Below are positions 55,694 to 64,000 of a DNA stretch of 64,000 nucleotides, piece after piece (the stretch's first letter is position 1; each line of letters begins with the position of its first letter). Below the pieces are notes generated by a model that made no database searches, was not told where the DNA came from, and saw only the letters and a program-made list of their open reading frames with translations. The position numbers and the translations under genes were made by a program. The stretch spans positions 268,992-332,991 of the forward strand of contig NZ_JASERL010000010.1 of the NCBI RefSeq assembly GCF_030766935.1. Reading direction: 5' to 3'. Source of the stretch: Streptomyces sp. KL109B (GTDB lineage Bacteria > Actinomycetota > Actinomycetes > Streptomycetales > Streptomycetaceae).

Positions 55694-56914
55694 GTGATCG
55701 CGAACGTATCGGCACACCGGCGGGCGAACGCCTTCGCCCAGGCTCTGGAGGACCAGTCCGACCAGGACCCGGCGGCCCAGCAAGCGGAAGAAGCACCGGC
55801 GGCGCAGGCAGCGCCGGCGACCGAGGAGAGCGGCCTCACGGCCCTCGCCGCGGCCCTCGGCGAGCTGCCGAAGCCGGAGCTCGACCCCGAGGTGAAGGTG
55901 ACGCAGCGGGCGCAGCTCGTCGCCGCCATGGAAGCCATGGTCCAGGAGGGCGGCGCGGGCGCCTCCGTACCGAAGCAGCGTCAGGGCAAGGGCGCCCACC
56001 GGGCGAGCCCGCTGCGCAAGCTGCGGCCCCGCTCCCGGCTCACCAAGGGCATCGCGGCGGGCGGGCTCACGGTCGGAGTGGCCGCGGGCGCGTTCAGCGG
56101 CGTGGCCGCCGCCTCGTCCGACGCGCTGCCCGGTGACCACCTCTACGGCCTCAAGCGCGGCATGGAGGACTTCAAGCTGGGCATGGCCAACAGCGACTCC
56201 GACAAGGGCCGGGCCTACCTGGACCAGGCGTCGACACGGCTGAGCGAGGCGCGCCGCCTCATGGAGCGCGGCCGCACGGGCCAGCTCGACCACGAGTCCG
56301 TGGGCGAGGTCAGGCGCGTGCTCTCCGGAGTGCAGTACGACGCCTCCGAGGGCCACAAGCTGCTCAGCGACGCGTACAAGCGCGACGGCTCGCTCGGCCC
56401 GATCCAGGCCCTGTCCGCGTTCTCCGACTCGCACCGGCAGAGCTGGACGGCTCTGAGCGACCGCCTCCCGGTCCAGCTCGGTGACGTACGGGACCAGGTG
56501 AGCTCGGTCTTCGACGCCATAGACGACGAAGTGGGCCCGCTGCGCTCCCTGCTCCCGAAGACCCCGGACAAGGACGACGCGGCGAACCCCGACAGCAGCC
56601 AGGGCGGTACGTCGCCGGGGACCCCGAGCACCGGCCGCTCCACGCCCTCCGGCGCCCCGGGCCACGACGACGGCGCCACGTCGACGAAGCCGAAGCCGTC
56701 CACGTCCGACAGCGGCAAGGACGAGGAGGGCCTGCTCGGCGAGAACACCGGCGGCCTCCTCGACCCCCCGAAGGACACGACGACCCCGAGTCCCTCGGAC
56801 GACGCCCCCGACTCCAACACCGGCACGGGCTCCCCCAAGCCGGACGTGACGGTGCCGCCGCTACTGCCGGGCCTGTTGCCGGGCCTCGGCATCGACGGCG
56901 AGGACGCCGAGTAG
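55694..56914 (+). CDS. rsbN: Anti-sigma-BldN factor RsbN
   Basis: The 406-aa membrane protein has an N-terminal sigma-binding region (about 1-85: VIANVSAHRRANAFAQALED, then LDPEVKVTQRAQLVAAMEAM), one membrane helix (about 119-141, GIAAGGLTVGVAAGAFSGVAAAS) and a long external part. The external part ends in Pro/Ser/Thr/Asp-rich, low-complexity sequence. GTG 55694 is chosen because GGAGG lies 8 nt before it; GTG 55685 is too close. It lies downstream of bldN behind a sigma-BldN-type promoter. Confidence 0.94.
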   Translation: MIANVSAHRRANAFAQALEDQSDQDPAAQQAEEAPAAQAAPATEESGLTALAAALGELPKPELDPEVKVTQRAQLVAAMEAMVQEGGAGASVPKQRQGKGAHRASPLRKLRPRSRLTKGIAAGGLTVGVAAGAFSGVAAASSDALPGDHLYGLKRGMEDFKLGMANSDSDKGRAYLDQASTRLSEARRLMERGRTGQLDHESVGEVRRVLSGVQYDASEGHKLLSDAYKRDGSLGPIQALSAFSDSHRQSWTALSDRLPVQLGDVRDQVSSVFDAIDDEVGPLRSLLPKTPDKDDAANPDSSQGGTSPGTPSTGRSTPSGAPGHDDGATSTKPKPSTSDSGKDEEGLLGENTGGLLDPPKDTTTPSPSDDAPDSNTGTGSPKPDVTVPPLLPGLLPGLGIDGEDAE

Positions 56915-56942
56915 CCAGCCACGGAAGCCGGTGCGGCGGCGC

Positions 56943-57980
56943 TCAGAAGAACACCGACCGCCGCTGCACCAGCAACTTGTAGAGCGTGTGCTGGATCTGT
57001 TCCCTGACCTGGTCCGTCAGGTTGAACATCAGCATCGGGTCCTCCGCCGCCTCCGGCGGGTAGCCGTCCGTCGGGATCGGCTCGCCGAACTGGATCGTCC
57101 ACTTCGTGGGCAGCGGCACCGCGCCCAGCGGCCCCAGCCACGGGAACGTAGGCGTGATCGGGAAGTACGGGAAGCCCAGGAGGCGCGCCAGCGTCTTGGC
57201 GTTGCCGACCATCGGGTAGATCTCCTCCGCCCCGACGATCGAGCACGGCACGATCGGCGTCCCGGCGCGCAGCGCGGTCGACACAAAGCCGCCGCGGCCG
57301 AAGCGCTGCAACTTGTACCGCTCGCTGAACGGCTTGCCGACGCCCTTGAAACCCTCCGGCATCACGCCGACCAGCTCCCCGCCCTCGAGGAGACGCTGCG
57401 CGTCCTCCGCGCAGGCCAGCGTGTGCCCGGCCTTCCGGGCCAGCTCGTTGACCACCGGCAGCATGAACACCAAGTCGGCGGCCAGGAGCCGCAGATGGCG
57501 GCCCGACGGATGGTTGTCGTGCACGGCGACCTGCATCATCAGGCCGTCAAGCGGCAGCGTCCCCGAGTGGTTGGAGACGATCAGGGCCCCGCCCTCGGCC
57601 GGGATGTTCTCGATGCCCTTCACCTCGACCCGGAAGTAGTTCTCCGCGACCGGGCGCAGCAGCGACATCAGGACCTGGTCGGTGAGCTCCTCGTCGTAGC
57701 CGAACTCGTCGACGTCGTAGTCCCCGGTGATCCGCCGCCGCAGAAACGCGAGCCCACCCGCGATCTTCCGGTCCCAGCCGCCGCGCCGCGGCTCCTCGGA
57801 CCGCTCCTCCGGCTCGGGCTCTGCCTCGGGTTCGGGCTGCGGCGCCTGCAGCGGCCGCACCTCCCGTACGGCCCCGGGCTCGCCCTTGCGTCGCGCGCCG
57901 CGCCCGCGGCGTCCCGCGCCCTTCCCCGCCGCCCCTCGCGACCTGTCGTCGTCGAACGGAATGACCTTGGCGTCCGCCAT
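56943..57980 (-). CDS. PlsC-like lysophospholipid acyltransferase family protein
   Basis: The 345-aa protein has a charged, Arg/Glu-rich N-terminus (about 1-70). The acyltransferase core follows, with ALIVSNHSGTLPLDGLMM (about 135-152; the NHxxxxPLD block replaces classical HX4D), GVMPEGFKGVGKPF (about 205-218, glycerol-phosphate binding) and IVPCSIVGAEEIYP near 245. It probably transfers an acyl chain to a lysolipid or diacylglycerol-type acceptor at the membrane. ATG 57980 is 14 bp after the epimerase stop, so the two are co-transcribed. Confidence 0.87.
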   Translation of the reverse strand: MADAKVIPFDDDRSRGAAGKGAGRRGRGARRKGEPGAVREVRPLQAPQPEPEAEPEPEERSEEPRRGGWDRKIAGGLAFLRRRITGDYDVDEFGYDEELTDQVLMSLLRPVAENYFRVEVKGIENIPAEGGALIVSNHSGTLPLDGLMMQVAVHDNHPSGRHLRLLAADLVFMLPVVNELARKAGHTLACAEDAQRLLEGGELVGVMPEGFKGVGKPFSERYKLQRFGRGGFVSTALRAGTPIVPCSIVGAEEIYPMVGNAKTLARLLGFPYFPITPTFPWLGPLGAVPLPTKWTIQFGEPIPTDGYPPEAAEDPMLMFNLTDQVREQIQHTLYKLLVQRRSVFF

Positions 57981-57994
57981 CGTTGATGCGCTCC

Positions 57995-59074
57995 TCAGTT
58001 GGCGCTCTGCGTCGGGGGGTGGCTGGGTGTGCGGGCACGGCCGCTGTTCAGGAACGGCAGCGCGGCGATCCGGTCCACGGCCCCCGCGAGGGCCTGCGGC
58101 GGCAGCAGCCCCGGGCCCCGGCCGCGTACGAACTCCGCGAAGGCCTCCGCGGTCGTGTATCTGGGGGCGAAGCCCAGGGTGTCGCGCATCTGGGCCGTCG
58201 ACACCACCCGCCCGTGCGTGAGCAGCCGGATCTGCTCGGGCGAGAAGTCCGTCGCGCCCAGCGTGCGCAGCGCGCCGCCGACCCAGGTCACGGCGGGAAG
58301 CAGGAACGGGACGGTCGGCCGGCCGAGCCGCCTCGAGCACTGCGAAAGCAGCAGCACTCCATCCCCCGCGATATTGAACGTGCCGCTGTTCAACGTTCCC
58401 CTGGCCGGCTCGTGCGAGGCGATCCGCAGCACCTCGATCACGTCGTCCTCGTGCACGAACTGCAGCCGCGGGTCGTAGCCGAACACGGTCGGCAGGACCG
58501 GCAGCGAGAAATACTCGGCGAGCGGCGAATCGGCCGTAGGACCAAGGATGTTGGCGAAGCGCAGCACACACACCGCGACATCCGGGCGGCGCCGGGCGAA
58601 CCCGCGCACATACCCCTCGACCTCGACGGTGTCCTTGGCGAAGCCGCCGCTCGGCAGCGACTTCGGCGGCGTCGTCTCGGTGAAGACGGCGGGGTCGCGC
58701 GGCGCGGAGCCGTAGACGTTCGTACTGGACTTCACCACGAGGCGCTTCACCTGCGGCGCCTTCTGGCAGGCGCCGAGCAGCTGCATCGTGCCGATGACGT
58801 TGGTCTCCTTGACCGCGCCCCGGCCGCCGCTGGCCAGCGGGGTCCCGGTCACGTCCATGTGCACGACGGTGTCCACGGCGTACTCGGCGAGCACCCGCGC
58901 GATCGTCGGTTGCCGAATGTCGGCCTGGAGGAAATCCGCGCCGCCAAGATGGTGCGCGGGCGGCACCGCGTCCACCCCGATGACCCGGTCCACCTCGGGG
59001 TCACGCTGAATCCTGCGTACGAACCGGCCCCCGAGCTGCCGGGCCACCCCGGTCACGAGCACGACCTTGCCCAA
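57995..59074 (-). CDS. NAD-dependent epimerase/dehydratase family protein
   Basis: The 359-aa extended SDR has VLVTGVARQLGGRFV (about 5-19; the GxxGxxG is altered to GVARQLGG), STNVYGS near 118, and a C-terminal substrate domain. The catalytic YxxxK is not obvious where Tyr is expected, so a role as an NAD-binding, sugar- or lipid-modifying protein is uncertain. The start is TTG 59074 (GGAAGG 12 nt upstream); an ATG is absent. It is conserved with the acyltransferase in Streptomyces. Confidence 0.83.
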   Translation of the reverse strand: MGKVVLVTGVARQLGGRFVRRIQRDPEVDRVIGVDAVPPAHHLGGADFLQADIRQPTIARVLAEYAVDTVVHMDVTGTPLASGGRGAVKETNVIGTMQLLGACQKAPQVKRLVVKSSTNVYGSAPRDPAVFTETTPPKSLPSGGFAKDTVEVEGYVRGFARRRPDVAVCVLRFANILGPTADSPLAEYFSLPVLPTVFGYDPRLQFVHEDDVIEVLRIASHEPARGTLNSGTFNIAGDGVLLLSQCSRRLGRPTVPFLLPAVTWVGGALRTLGATDFSPEQIRLLTHGRVVSTAQMRDTLGFAPRYTTAEAFAEFVRGRGPGLLPPQALAGAVDRIAALPFLNSGRARTPSHPPTQSAN

Positions 59075-59273
59075 GATCAGCGCCTACCTTCCGTCCCAGC
59101 CCGCCGCGCTCCGCAATCACTGACTGCGGGCCACGTTAGCGGTTCGATGTTGCGCTGTGATGACTGCTCGATGCAGGAAGTGACGACGGCCACACGAGCA
59201 GGTAACGGAAGGTTCCGAAGTGAACATTTGCCTGCTCAAGGGACGCGCCCACGCTCCCTCGCTCGCAACGCAA

Positions 59274-59307
59274 TGTGGCCCTCCCACCGGACGGTGAGAG
59301 GGCCACA
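59274..59307 (-). terminator. Terminator of the bS22-like gene
   Basis: TGTGGCCCTC (59274-59283) pairs with GAGGGCCACA (59298-59307), with CACC/GGTG inside, starting 26 nt after the stop of the small ribosomal protein gene. Confidence 0.75.
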
Positions 59308-59332
59308 AGGCGCGCTTTTCAGCAGCGGTCGC

Positions 59333-59431
59333 TTACTTCTTGTTGCGACGCTGCACACGCGTGCGCTTCAGCAGCTTGCGGTGCTTCTTCTTCGCCATCC
59401 GCTTACGCCGCTTCTTGATTACAGAGCCCAC
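59333..59431 (-). CDS. Small basic ribosomal protein bS22 (AURKAIP1/COX24-like)
   Basis: This 32-aa ORF is below usual gene-finding limits. It begins GSVIKKRRKRMAKKKH and ends RVQRRNKK, with nearly half its residues Arg or Lys. It matches the tiny bS22 protein first seen in mycobacterial ribosome structures and conserved in actinobacteria. GTG 59431 follows GCGAGGGTAGTC. A CCCCGC-TTC-GCGGGG hairpin (59460-59474) lies in its leader or is the terminator of the HTH gene upstream. Confidence 0.92.
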   Translation of the reverse strand: MGSVIKKRRKRMAKKKHRKLLKRTRVQRRNKK

Positions 59432-59581
59432 GACTACCCTCGCTCACTTCTCGGACAACCCCCGCTTCGCGGGGACAATCACTCGGTGCGGGGCTGCATT
59501 GGGGCCCACACGACCTACGAGGGGCTAGCCTACCCCGCCCCGAGCGCCGAGCAGAAATCGAGGTCCGCAGGATCCTGTGGA

Positions 59582-59791
59582 TCAGCCGGCGTCCACCCCC
59601 ACATAAGAGTCGCGGAGGTACTCGTGGACCGCGTTCTCCGGGACTCGGAAGGACCTCCCCACCCGGATCGCGGGCAGATGACCGCTGTGCACCAAGCGGT
59701 ACACGGTCATCTTCGATACACGCATCACCGCGGCGACCTCCGCCACGGTCAGGAACGCCACCTCGGATAGAGGCCTCTGGTCAGCAGCCAT
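59582..59791 (-). CDS. BldC/excisionase-like helix-turn-helix protein
   Basis: The 69-aa protein is a single MerR-like HTH (LTVAEVAAVMRVSKMTVYRLVHSGHLPAIRVGRSFRVPENAV), the same fold as BldC, with no other domain. In S. coelicolor the gene at this position (SCO3328) is, as I recall, the BldD target bdtA. ATG 59791 is preferred; a GTG at 59872 would give 96 aa. Its function is a DNA-binding regulator, target unknown. Confidence 0.85.
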   Translation of the reverse strand: MAADQRPLSEVAFLTVAEVAAVMRVSKMTVYRLVHSGHLPAIRVGRSFRVPENAVHEYLRDSYVGVDAG

Positions 59792-59920
59792 GACACACCT
59801 GAACCTTCCGCACTCGACGGCCACCGGCTTCCCCTTCCGGTGACTCAACGTCGTTGCGTGCTCACTCCCCAATGTAGAGGCGGGTGATGCGAGTGGGGAA
59901 GAGGAGCAGCGATCGGCCGC

Positions 59921-60736
59921 CTACTGTGACAGACACGCTCGATTGAGTACATAGCGAGTAAGCGGTCGGTAGTAATCAGACCGCACAGCGTCATCAAGTG
60001 GAACGACGACGGACACCTGCCCCTCGGCCTCACCGACGAACAGGGCGGGATCGTCCGTATCGGCCAGACCGATGGCGTCGAACCCCAACTGACCTGCACC
60101 GCAGACCCATCCGTGGTCCCCGACGACCAACTCGGGAAGCGGCCCGCCGGCCTCCGAAAGAGCCCCGAGCGCCAGCCGAACCGGGAGCGGTGAGTGGGTG
60201 TGTGCGCCGGTCTCACCACCCACCGGGTACGCGCCCGGTTCGCGCACCAGCGCGACTCCTCGGTCGTAGTCGAGGTTGTACGTGCGTAGGCCGAACCGGG
60301 TCGTTATGTCGACACTGCGGCCCTGCGCGGGGGTGAGGACGGGGCAGCCGACCGCCGACAGGGCATCGGCCAACGCGGCGTAGAAACCGAGCAGTCGGTG
60401 CGGATGTCCCGTCCCGAACAGCACCGGGGAACGGCATTCCGCAGCCCTTCCGAGGCGCTCCGCAAACGCGTCCAGCGCGGCCAACGTCCGTTCCGGATCG
60501 ATGACATCGTGCCCCGTCCGGAGCTCCGGGTCCCGGGAAACCCCACACTTGTCCGCCATCAGCGCCAGCAAGTCCCGGTGCCCCCACACCCACTCGGGGT
60601 CGAGCCCGAGCATCACCCTCGGGTCCCGCGCCTCAAACAGGCGGTAACTCCGCAGACTCTCCTCACGGGAGGTCGCCACGGGCCCGGCAAGCCGAGCCGC
60701 CAACAGGTGCGCGCGCAGGGCGCCGACGCTCAACAC
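59921..60736 (-). CDS. Conserved actinobacterial phosphatase-like protein
   Basis: The 271-aa protein is annotated as a phosphatase in related genomes, as I recall. It has FGTGHPHRLLGFYAALADAL (about 100-119), SVDITTRFGLRTYNLDYDRGVALV (about 142-165), and PELVVGDHGWVCGAGQLGFDAIG near 205-227. No HAD or PTP motif is obvious, so the fold is not assigned. GTG 60736 or TTG 60733; the longer frame is not supported. Conserved neighbour of the bdtA-like gene. Confidence 0.72.
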   Translation of the reverse strand: MLSVGALRAHLLAARLAGPVATSREESLRSYRLFEARDPRVMLGLDPEWVWGHRDLLALMADKCGVSRDPELRTGHDVIDPERTLAALDAFAERLGRAAECRSPVLFGTGHPHRLLGFYAALADALSAVGCPVLTPAQGRSVDITTRFGLRTYNLDYDRGVALVREPGAYPVGGETGAHTHSPLPVRLALGALSEAGGPLPELVVGDHGWVCGAGQLGFDAIGLADTDDPALFVGEAEGQVSVVVPLDDAVRSDYYRPLTRYVLNRACLSQ

Positions 60737-60839
60737 CCTTGCGATGTTGCTGCATTGCCCCGCCCCCCACCCCCCTTTCCCCGAAACACCCCACAGTCGG
60801 AGTAACGCCCCCCTCCCCACTGCTCAATCACCGCACCCC

Positions 60840-62024
60840 TCACGGCAACAGCCCCCGCAGGGGATACGCCGCCTTCCGCGTAGCCAGAACCGCCTGGTCG
60901 AGCCGGTCCGCCGGGTCGTACCCGGCCTCCCACTCCCGATACGCCACGGGCCACCGCCCATCCGTCATCCGCCGCGGAGCCAACTCCCGCGTCCGCGCGA
61001 ACACTTCCTGCCGCCACCCGTCAGGAATCACCGTCTCCGGCGCGATCTCCCGCCCCGCCGCGATCCCCACCAGATGCGTCCACGACCGCGGCACCACATC
61101 CACCACCGCGTACCCACCCCCACCGAGCGCGACCCACTTCCCGTCCGCGTACTCGTGCGCCCACTCATGACACGCCACCTGCACCGCCCGCTGCGCATCC
61201 AGCGAAACCGCCAGATGCGCGAGCGGATCCTCGAAGTGCGTATCCGCCCCGTGCTGCGTCACCAACACCTGCGGCCGGAACTCCGCCAACAACTCCGGCA
61301 CCACCGCGTGCAACGCCCGCAACCACCCCGCGTCCCCGGTCCCCGCCGGCAACGCCACATTCACCGCCGTGCCCTCCGCGGCCCCATCGGCCCCGGTCTC
61401 CTCCGGCCACCCGGTCTGCGGAAACAACGTCCGCGGATGCTCGTGCAACGAAATCGTCAGAACCCGCGGGTCCTCCCAGAACGCGGCCTGCACCCCGTCC
61501 CCGTGGTGCACATCCACATCCACGTACACGACCCGCTCGACGCCCAGCTCCAGCAACCGCGCGATCGCCAGCGCCGCGTCGTTGTACACACAGAACCCGG
61601 CCGCCGCCCCCGGCATCGCATGGTGCAACCCACCCGCGAAGTTCACCGCGTGCAGCGCGTCCCCCCGCCACACGCTCTCCGCCGCCCCCACCGACTGCCC
61701 GGCGATCAGCGCGGACACCTCGTGCATCCCGGCGAAGGCGGGGTCGTCCATGGTCCCGAGCCCGTACGCCTGGTCGGCCCCCGCCGGATCGACCGACGCG
61801 GCCTTCACGGCCTCCACGTAGTCCTCGCGGTGCACGAGCCGCAGCGTCGACTCCCCGGCCGCCCTCGCCGCGACGACGTCCACGTCCCGGTCGAGCCCGA
61901 AGGCATCCACAAGGCTTCGCGTCAGCTCCAGCCTGACCGGATCCATCGGATGCCCGGGCCCGAAGTCATACCCCGTTACCGCCGGGTCCCACATCAATTG
62001 CGCGCGGCCGCTCATGCCCGCCAC
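60840..62024 (-). CDS. acuC: AcuC-family acetoin utilization protein (class I histone deacetylase fold)
   Basis: The 394-aa protein is a zinc-dependent deacetylase of arginase/HDAC fold. NFAGGLHHAMPG (about 128-139) and YVDVDVHHGDGVQ (about 166-178, two Asp and two His) carry the active-site His-Asp and zinc ligands, and TQHGADTHFEDPLAHL near 256 the second Asp. AcuC deacetylates acetyl-CoA synthetase in Bacillus. GTG 62024 or ATG 62015; the upstream MFS gene ends inside it, so the pair is coupled. A degenerate copy of the intergenic repeat lies at 60819-60838. Confidence 0.9.
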   Translation of the reverse strand: MAGMSGRAQLMWDPAVTGYDFGPGHPMDPVRLELTRSLVDAFGLDRDVDVVAARAAGESTLRLVHREDYVEAVKAASVDPAGADQAYGLGTMDDPAFAGMHEVSALIAGQSVGAAESVWRGDALHAVNFAGGLHHAMPGAAAGFCVYNDAALAIARLLELGVERVVYVDVDVHHGDGVQAAFWEDPRVLTISLHEHPRTLFPQTGWPEETGADGAAEGTAVNVALPAGTGDAGWLRALHAVVPELLAEFRPQVLVTQHGADTHFEDPLAHLAVSLDAQRAVQVACHEWAHEYADGKWVALGGGGYAVVDVVPRSWTHLVGIAAGREIAPETVIPDGWRQEVFARTRELAPRRMTDGRWPVAYREWEAGYDPADRLDQAVLATRKAAYPLRGLLP

Positions 62025-63216
62025 CGTATCGGTCCCCCCGCTCCCCGAAGGAAGGGGCGTACACGAGCGTCACCAGCACCAACGCCATCGGCACCAGCAT
62101 CGCCCCGCGATAACTCCAGGCATCCCCCAACGCCCCCACAAGCGGCGAACCCACCAGAAACCCGACGTAGTTGAAGATATTGAGCCGCGCCACCGCCGCA
62201 TCCGACGCCCCCGGAAACAGTCTCCCCGCCGCGGCGAACGTCTGCGGCACGATCACGCACAACCCGAGCCCCAGCAACGTAAACCCGAGCATCCCCACCC
62301 ACGCCCCCGGCGCCACAGCCACCACACCGAACCCACCAGCGGCCACCACAGTCCCCAGCCGCACCACCGCCACGGCCCCGAACCTCCGCACCCCCACATC
62401 CCCGACGGCCCGCCCCACCAGCGTCATCACCATGTAGACGTTGTACGGGACGGTCGACAGCTGCTCCGAACTCCCCAGCACATCCTGCAAATACTTGGCG
62501 CTCCAATTGGAGACCGTCGAATCCCCGATGTACGCGAACGACATCACCAGGCACAGCGGCAACAACACCTTGAAGACGACCTGGCCACCATCCCCGGCAA
62601 CCTCCTCCTCCGCCGCCACCTGGCCACTCGCCCGCCCGTCCACGTACCACCGGCTCCCCAGGAGACACAGCGGCAACAGCACGCACGCCACCGGCAGATA
62701 CAGCACGAACAGCGTCAGATCCCAGTGCGCCCCGACCCACGCCAGCGAGGCCCCGACGATCCCCCCGAGGCTGTACGCGGCGTGGAACCCGAGCATGATG
62801 CTCCGCCCGTACGCCCGCTGGAGGCTGACCCCGAGCATGTTCATCGAGGCGTCGAGCGCCCCCACCGAAAGCCCGAACGCGGCGAGCGCGACGGCGACTT
62901 CGGCCACGTCGTCCCCGGCCCCGACCCCGAGCAACGCCAGCAGCACGACGGGCTGCGACCACCGCAGCACCCGACTGGGCCGCACCCTCTTCACCAACTG
63001 CTCGGTGCCTACGCTGCCGACCCCGGCCAGCACCGGAACCGCCGCCAGGAACACGGGCAGCAGCGCGTCGGATATCCCGTACTGGTCCTGAATCGCGGGT
63101 ATCCGCGTCACGAGCAACGCGAACGCGGCCCCCTGCGCGAAGAAACTGAACCCCAGGGCCCCGCGCCCCCACCGCAACGCGCCACTGCCCTTGCCATTGC
63201 CCTTGCCATCGGTCAT
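61966..63216 (-). CDS. MFS transporter
   Basis: The 416-aa protein has 12 predicted hydrophobic spans, with LGFSFFAQGAAFALLVTRIPAIQDQ in span 1, GLSVGALDASMNMLGVSLQRAYGR between spans, and YRGAMLVPMALVLVTLVY at the end. The pattern resembles the fucose/sugar-type and YbjJ-like MFS subgroup. The stop overlaps the acuC start by about 50 bp. It could export or import a small organic solute; substrate unknown. Confidence 0.88.
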   Translation of the reverse strand: MTDGKGNGKGSGALRWGRGALGFSFFAQGAAFALLVTRIPAIQDQYGISDALLPVFLAAVPVLAGVGSVGTEQLVKRVRPSRVLRWSQPVVLLALLGVGAGDDVAEVAVALAAFGLSVGALDASMNMLGVSLQRAYGRSIMLGFHAAYSLGGIVGASLAWVGAHWDLTLFVLYLPVACVLLPLCLLGSRWYVDGRASGQVAAEEEVAGDGGQVVFKVLLPLCLVMSFAYIGDSTVSNWSAKYLQDVLGSSEQLSTVPYNVYMVMTLVGRAVGDVGVRRFGAVAVVRLGTVVAAGGFGVVAVAPGAWVGMLGFTLLGLGLCVIVPQTFAAAGRLFPGASDAAVARLNIFNYVGFLVGSPLVGALGDAWSYRGAMLVPMALVLVTLVYAPSFGERGDRYGGGHERPRAIDVGPGGNGV

Positions 63217-63286
63217 GGCGGCACAGCGTAGGCCGCGTCCTTACCCGTTGGTAGATGGATCACAAAACCATGGGCCGACCGTGACC

Positions 63287-63937
63287 TCAGCCCAGCAGCC
63301 GCGGCAACTCCCGCATGTCGTCGAAGAGTTCATCGGCCCCAGCCCCGGCAAGCCGCTCGGCCGGCGTCATCGCCGTGAACCCGTACACATCCATCCCCGC
63401 GGCGACGGCCGCCTGCACCCCGAGCGGACTGTCCTCGACGACCACACACCGTTCCGGCGCCACCCCCATCCGCTCCGCGGCGTACAGAAACAGATCCGGC
63501 GCCGGCTTCCCCCGCCCCACATCCTGCGAACTGAAAATCCGCTCGTCCCCGAACCACTTGTCGAGCCCGGTCTTCCGATGCCCGACCCGAATCCGCTCGT
63601 GACTCCCGGACGACGCGACGCAATACGGAACCCCGTCCGCACTCAGCCTCTCCAATACTTCACCGACCCCGTCGACCGGCTCCAACTCCCTCTGAAACGC
63701 CGCGAACACCCGCGCATGAAAGCTGTCGTCGAAGTCCTCGGGCAACCGCTGCCCGGTCCGCTCCAGAACCAGATCGTGTACGCGGTGCATGGCGGCGCCC
63801 ATGTAGTCCCGCAGGGATTCCTCGTACGTGGTCGGGTGTCCGAGCTCCGTGAGATAGCCGGCCAGGAGCGTATTGGAGATCGGCTCACTGTCGACGAGCA
63901 CACCGTCGTTGTCGAAGATGACGAGGTCGTAGCGCAT
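63287..63937 (-). CDS. HAD-family hydrolase, beta-phosphoglucomutase-like
   Basis: The 216-aa protein has the HAD nucleophile motif IFDNDGVLVDSEP (Asp8, Asp10), motif II VASSGS (about 108), motif III GRGKPAPD (about 142), and motif IV VVVEDSPLGVQAA (about 162). The cap domain type, helical with EESLRDYMGAAM, matches beta-phosphoglucomutase-like or phosphoglycolate-type phosphatases. ATG 63937 with GAAGG 7 nt upstream is preferred over ATG 63943. Confidence 0.9.
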   Translation of the reverse strand: MRYDLVIFDNDGVLVDSEPISNTLLAGYLTELGHPTTYEESLRDYMGAAMHRVHDLVLERTGQRLPEDFDDSFHARVFAAFQRELEPVDGVGEVLERLSADGVPYCVASSGSHERIRVGHRKTGLDKWFGDERIFSSQDVGRGKPAPDLFLYAAERMGVAPERCVVVEDSPLGVQAAVAAGMDVYGFTAMTPAERLAGAGADELFDDMRELPRLLG

Positions 63938-63963
63938 ACCCATACCTTCGACCCTAAACGCAG

Positions 63964-63996
63964 AAAAGCCCGGACCGTATCCCGGTCCGGGCTTTT
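63964..63996. terminator. Strong bidirectional terminator at the right edge
   Basis: AAAAGCCCGGACCG (63964-63977) pairs perfectly with 63983-63996 around TATCC, with A- and T-rich ends on both strands. It is probably the terminator of a gene entering from the right. Confidence 0.9.
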
Positions 63997-64000
63997 CTCT

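Overview
The window is high-GC actinobacterial DNA, almost certainly Streptomyces. The evidence is the content: bldN/rsbN, rex-hemACD, afsR/afsS, fbiC, XRE-DUF397 regulator pairs, GTG and TTG starts, 4-bp start/stop overlaps, and a repeated GC-rich intergenic palindrome. The order hemB-hemD-hemC-hemA-rex-glutaredoxin-HAD-bldN-rsbN-acyltransferase-epimerase-bS22-HTH-phosphatase-acuC is, from memory, the order of the S. coelicolor SCO3316-SCO3332 region. I found no rRNA gene and no complete tRNA.

Layout. 1-3.3 kb: two acetyltransferases, then a kdgK-like kinase / IclR regulator / KDPG aldolase operon. 3.5-11 kb: a polytopic membrane protein, a D,D-carboxypeptidase with a very large disordered cytoplasmic tail, a GPP34 protein, and an XRE-DUF397 pair flanked by 7-bp tandem repeats. 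11-14.6 kb: EthD-like protein, SDR and sodium:solute symporter. 14.8-16.2 kb: an IS5-type element carrying a cupin passenger gene, inserted exactly at the stop codon of an ADP-ribosylglycohydrolase gene. 17.5-21.6 kb: regulatory and toxin-antitoxin island (VapBC, HTH protein, anti-sigma-type ATPase, second XRE-DUF397 pair, HTH gene). 21.7-32.2 kb: FG-GAP protein, FbiC (coenzyme F420), secreted PHP hydrolase, MerR relic, Rpn-type nuclease, APC permease, Ser/Thr kinase. 32.4-41.4 kb: a catabolic block (aldehyde dehydrogenase, D-aminoacylase-type amidohydrolase, two luciferase-like oxidoreductases, SDR, second amidohydrolase) interrupted by an RHH-Doc toxin-antitoxin module. 41.7-45.1 kb: afsR-like and afsS-like genes. 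45.3-52.7 kb: AlkZ-like glycosylase and the haem operon under Rex. 53-64 kb: the developmental bldN-rsbN locus and conserved housekeeping genes.

How the genes work together. The strongest new signal is a TGACG-N3-CGTCA inverted repeat. It occurs six times, all upstream of the catabolic genes at about 12, 37, 39 and 41 kb, and nowhere else that I noticed. It links loci 29 kb apart into one probable regulon whose repressor is not in the window. The luciferase-like oxidoreductases probably use flavin or F420, and FbiC in the same window makes the F420 precursor. Other self-consistent circuits are visible in the DNA: a Rex operator over the -35 of rex-hemACD, a sigma-BldN-type promoter in front of rsbN, tandem 11-bp PhoP/AfsR-type repeats in front of afsS, and palindromes over the promoters of both toxin-antitoxin operons.

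All assignments are from reading the sequence and from family knowledge. No database search was run.
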